A DNA stretch of 8,475 nucleotides. Origin: Bacteroidales bacterium UBA5507. GTDB lineage: Bacteria; Bacteroidota; Bacteroidia; Bacteroidales; Lentimicrobiaceae. Where the stretch lies: NCBI GenBank assembly GCA_002426195.1, contig DIOT01000014.1, forward strand, positions 20,092 through 28,566, read 5' to 3'. A program made the translations under genes and the position numbers. Shown here piece by piece: positions 6,591 through 8,475 of the stretch. Position 1 is the first letter of the stretch; each line of letters begins with the position of its first letter. The notes beneath the pieces are model-generated. The model saw only the letters and a program-made list of their open reading frames with translations, was not told where the DNA came from and made no database searches.

Positions 6591-6980
6591 TCAAAGTGAA
6601 GGACCTGTCAATGACCAATGGCTGTGAATGATTTTCCATTTGTTGTTGTCTTCAAGCCGATATACTTCAGTACAGTTCTCCTTCCAAATAGTTTCGCCGG
6701 TATAGGATTCCAGATTGTAGGTGAGCACTGCCATTGTGCCTGATTGTTGCACAAGAGGGTTTATGATTTCGAATTTGTCCATTTTTACAGTTCCTCGCAT
6801 GCTTTCATACAGCTCTTTTATCTGGTTCCAGCCATCAAGCCGTCGCTCCCTTACGGGATCAAAATAGGTAAAGTCTTTTGAATAGAGCTCGAGATAGCGG
6901 TCAGGGTCGCCATTGTGCCATGCACTGAGAGCTTCAGTCTCTAAAGCAATTATTGTTTCTGCAGTAGTTTTGTTATGCAT
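6591..6980 (-). CDS. NTF2-like (DUF4440/SnoaL) protein
   Basis: The 129-residue product is a typical single-domain protein of the NTF2-like fold, DUF4440 or SnoaL-like subgroup. Visible features are the N-terminal helix with ALSAWHNGD (18-26) and YLELYSKDFTYFDP (29-42), then the closing beta-hairpin CTEVYRLEDNNKWKIIHSHWS (103-123) that is a hallmark of DUF4440. Length is usual and there is no signal peptide. Members bind small hydrophobic ligands in a cone-shaped pocket, or act as enzymes or dimerisation modules; sequence alone does not tell which. The gene stands alone: 249 bases separate it from the rloA-like start and it diverges from the TPR gene at 7106. A start at 6980 gives the complete domain; no clear consensus promoter precedes it, only a partial TACATCTG box at 7017-7010 on the minus strand. 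Confidence 0.85.
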   Translation of the reverse strand: MHNKTTAETIIALETEALSAWHNGDPDRYLELYSKDFTYFDPVRERRLDGWNQIKELYESMRGTVKMDKFEIINPLVQQSGTMAVLTYNLESYTGETIWKENCTEVYRLEDNNKWKIIHSHWSLTGPSL

Positions 6981-7043
6981 GATGCCGACGTTAGGTTGGT
7001 TTAACTTATCAGATGTAAAATTAGTGAACTTATGGTAGTGGAG

Positions 7044-7058
7044 ATATTCAAAGAATAT
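7044..7058. promoter_or_regulatory. Palindrome ATATTC-AAA-GAATAT between divergent genes
   Basis: Perfect 6-base arms around three A residues lie in the 125-base gap between the divergent NTF2-like gene and the TPR gene, 48 bases before the TPR start. Its size and place suit a dimeric regulator. The minus strand also contains TATTCTTTG, close to a -7 element with one extra base. In an AT-rich gap such a palindrome can arise by chance. Confidence 0.35.
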
Positions 7059-7105
7059 ATAAATTAGTTGTTCTTTATTGTTAGCTCCAAAAAGCCATTC
7101 GTGAA

Positions 7106-8475
7106 ATGAATGTTTTGTGTAGTGGAAAAATTAAATTGTCGCTCTTACTAATATTATTGACTTTAATAATATGTTTTGCGTGCACAAGAAGTGATAATTT
7201 GAATAGTGATAATAGTAAATATGATTCTATTACTAAACTAGTTAACAACATCAATTTTTATAGAGATCCACAAGCTGTTTTAATTCAAATAAAAGAAATT
7301 ACCAGAACTTTAGAAGAGGGAAGAGATATACAATTACTTGGGACTCTCACACTTAAGGAAGCGGAGTGCTTTAATCAACTAAATAATAGTGATAGCACAG
7401 CTTTTTATGCATATAAAGGATTAAATATAGCAAGAGAACTTCAAGATCCTAAATTGGAAGCAGAGGCATACAAGATCATTGGTCATTTCTATGCTTCCAT
7501 TAACGATTACGTATCTGCTAATGAGTACTATTTAAAGGCAAATAAGTATGCACTTAGAACAAAAGATCCTGTATCAATAGCTATTATCTTAAACAGTATA
7601 GGGAATGTTTATTGTAATCTTGGTGACTATGCTAAGTCAATTCAGTATTTAAAATTAGCATTATTAAAATTTGATTCACTTAATGATACTTACAGATCGG
7701 GCCTGGTATTTCTTAACCTTACAGTCCCTTATCTATCAATAAATGATACACTCAACTATCAAACTTGTTATAAGAAAGCATATTCAATTCTGGAAAAGTA
7801 CCATGATACTACAAAAATAGCCAGATTATTAATGAATCACAGTGAATATATTGAAGATTCAGGCGATATTGAGAGTGCTATCAGACTTACTCGCAAGGCA
7901 ACAGAATTGTCCAAACTAAAGAAAGATTATATCCTATATAGCGTTGGACTTCTAAATCTTGGCTCTTATCTTCATGATGCAAATAGGATTGAAGATGCAA
8001 AGAAAAGTATTGAGAGTAGCCTAGAAGTTGCAAAAAAAATCAACAATTATTCTGTCACGGTTGATGCCTTAACATTATTAGCTGATATTGAAAGCCATAA
8101 CAACAATTCAAAATTAGCGTATAGATATTTATATGGGTGCCTGTTACTGAAAGACAGCCTTGTTAAGGTTTCAACTAAAAAGGAAGTGACAGCTATTAAT
8201 CTCCAAAAAGCTTTACAAAAACAAGAATATGAATCCAATGCACTTCAAAAAAATCTTGACTTCAAGATAAGACAGAATACCTATTTGGTTTTTTTGGTGG
8301 TATTCGTAATACTTCTTGGAATAATTATCATTCTCAATTACTACAGGATTGGGAAACTCAAAGACCGTGAGAAAAGGATTATTAAAGAGAATCTGGATAG
8401 TGAAAATCGAATTTTAATTATCGAAAAGAAACGTTTAGCCTTAGAACTTGAAACAAAAAATAAAGAGTTAGTGAC
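7106..8475 (+). CDS. TPR sensor/regulator protein, 3' end outside the window
   Basis: An open frame follows a stop at 7082-7084 and runs off the right edge; 456 codons are present. Starting at the ATG at 7106, the N-terminus has a hydrophobic export segment (about residues 10-25, SLLLILLTLIICFA) with C26, which may be a poor lipobox. Tetratricopeptide repeats fill residues about 85-370; clear units lie near 121-150, 159-190 (NSIGNVYCNLGDYAKSIQYL) and 279-312. One membrane helix follows at about 393-413, then a charged coiled coil ending LALELETKNKELV. In Bacteroidota this build usually ends in a cytoplasmic LuxR-type HTH domain, less often a histidine kinase; that part is missing here. The repeats would sense a periplasmic partner and the missing part would give the response. 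AT-rich. No consensus promoter was seen. Confidence 0.85.
   Translation, partial: MNVLCSGKIKLSLLLILLTLIICFACTRSDNLNSDNSKYDSITKLVNNINFYRDPQAVLIQIKEITRTLEEGRDIQLLGTLTLKEAECFNQLNNSDSTAFYAYKGLNIARELQDPKLEAEAYKIIGHFYASINDYVSANEYYLKANKYALRTKDPVSIAIILNSIGNVYCNLGDYAKSIQYLKLALLKFDSLNDTYRSGLVFLNLTVPYLSINDTLNYQTCYKKAYSILEKYHDTTKIARLLMNHSEYIEDSGDIESAIRLTRKATELSKLKKDYILYSVGLLNLGSYLHDANRIEDAKKSIESSLEVAKKINNYSVTVDALTLLADIESHNNNSKLAYRYLYGCLLLKDSLVKVSTKKEVTAINLQKALQKQEYESNALQKNLDFKIRQNTYLVFLVVFVILLGIIIILNYYRIGKLKDREKRIIKENLDSENRILIIEKKRLALELETKNKELV

Noticed and set aside
1..8475. tRNA, rRNA, CRISPR array, transposase or integrase
   Set aside because: No clover-leaf-like sequence, spaced repeats, or recombinase motifs were seen on either strand; all gaps between genes are under 300 bases.

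Overview
The window looks chromosomal and comes from the phylum Bacteroidota. The strongest reason is the promoter type: two sites match the TTTG-N(19-21)-TAnnTTTG promoter of that phylum (1-33 and 3670-3702), and two more genes have a good -7 element alone. There are no obvious Shine-Dalgarno sequences, coding density is moderately AT-rich, and the last gene has the TPR / membrane helix / coiled-coil build typical of Bacteroidota regulators. The order or family cannot be told from the sequence.

Layout. 54-1307 (+) is a lone AAA ATPase of the DUF4143 type. 1359-2723 (+) is an exported protein with a zinc-peptidase-like HEMHH motif. It converges, with 5 bases between stop codons, on 2729-3571 (-), an uncharacterised cytoplasmic protein. 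3725-3853 (+) is a tiny 42-residue lysine-rich protein with its own textbook promoter; its 3' end overlaps by 14 bases that of a small exported protein on the other strand (3840-4169). 4325-6341 (-) is a two-gene operon: an AAA ATP-binding protein of the RloA type followed, with an 11-base overlap, by an RloB-type TOPRIM protein. 6591-6980 (-) is an NTF2-like (DUF4440/SnoaL) protein. 7106 to the right edge (+) is a TPR signalling protein that is cut off by the window.

The best candidate for a defence system is the RloA/RloB-like pair. It pairs an SMC/ABC-like ATPase with a small TOPRIM protein, the same kind of pairing as in PARIS and OLD/Gabija-like anti-phage systems. No restriction-modification genes lie beside it in this window. 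It is AT-richer than the genes to its left, and a partial direct repeat of about 26 bases flanks it, which could mark a small inserted cassette. The other genes look like an accessory neighbourhood of mostly single-gene transcription units with no shared pathway. No RNA gene, CRISPR array, insertion sequence or integrase was seen, and no stretch above 300 bases lacks a gene.
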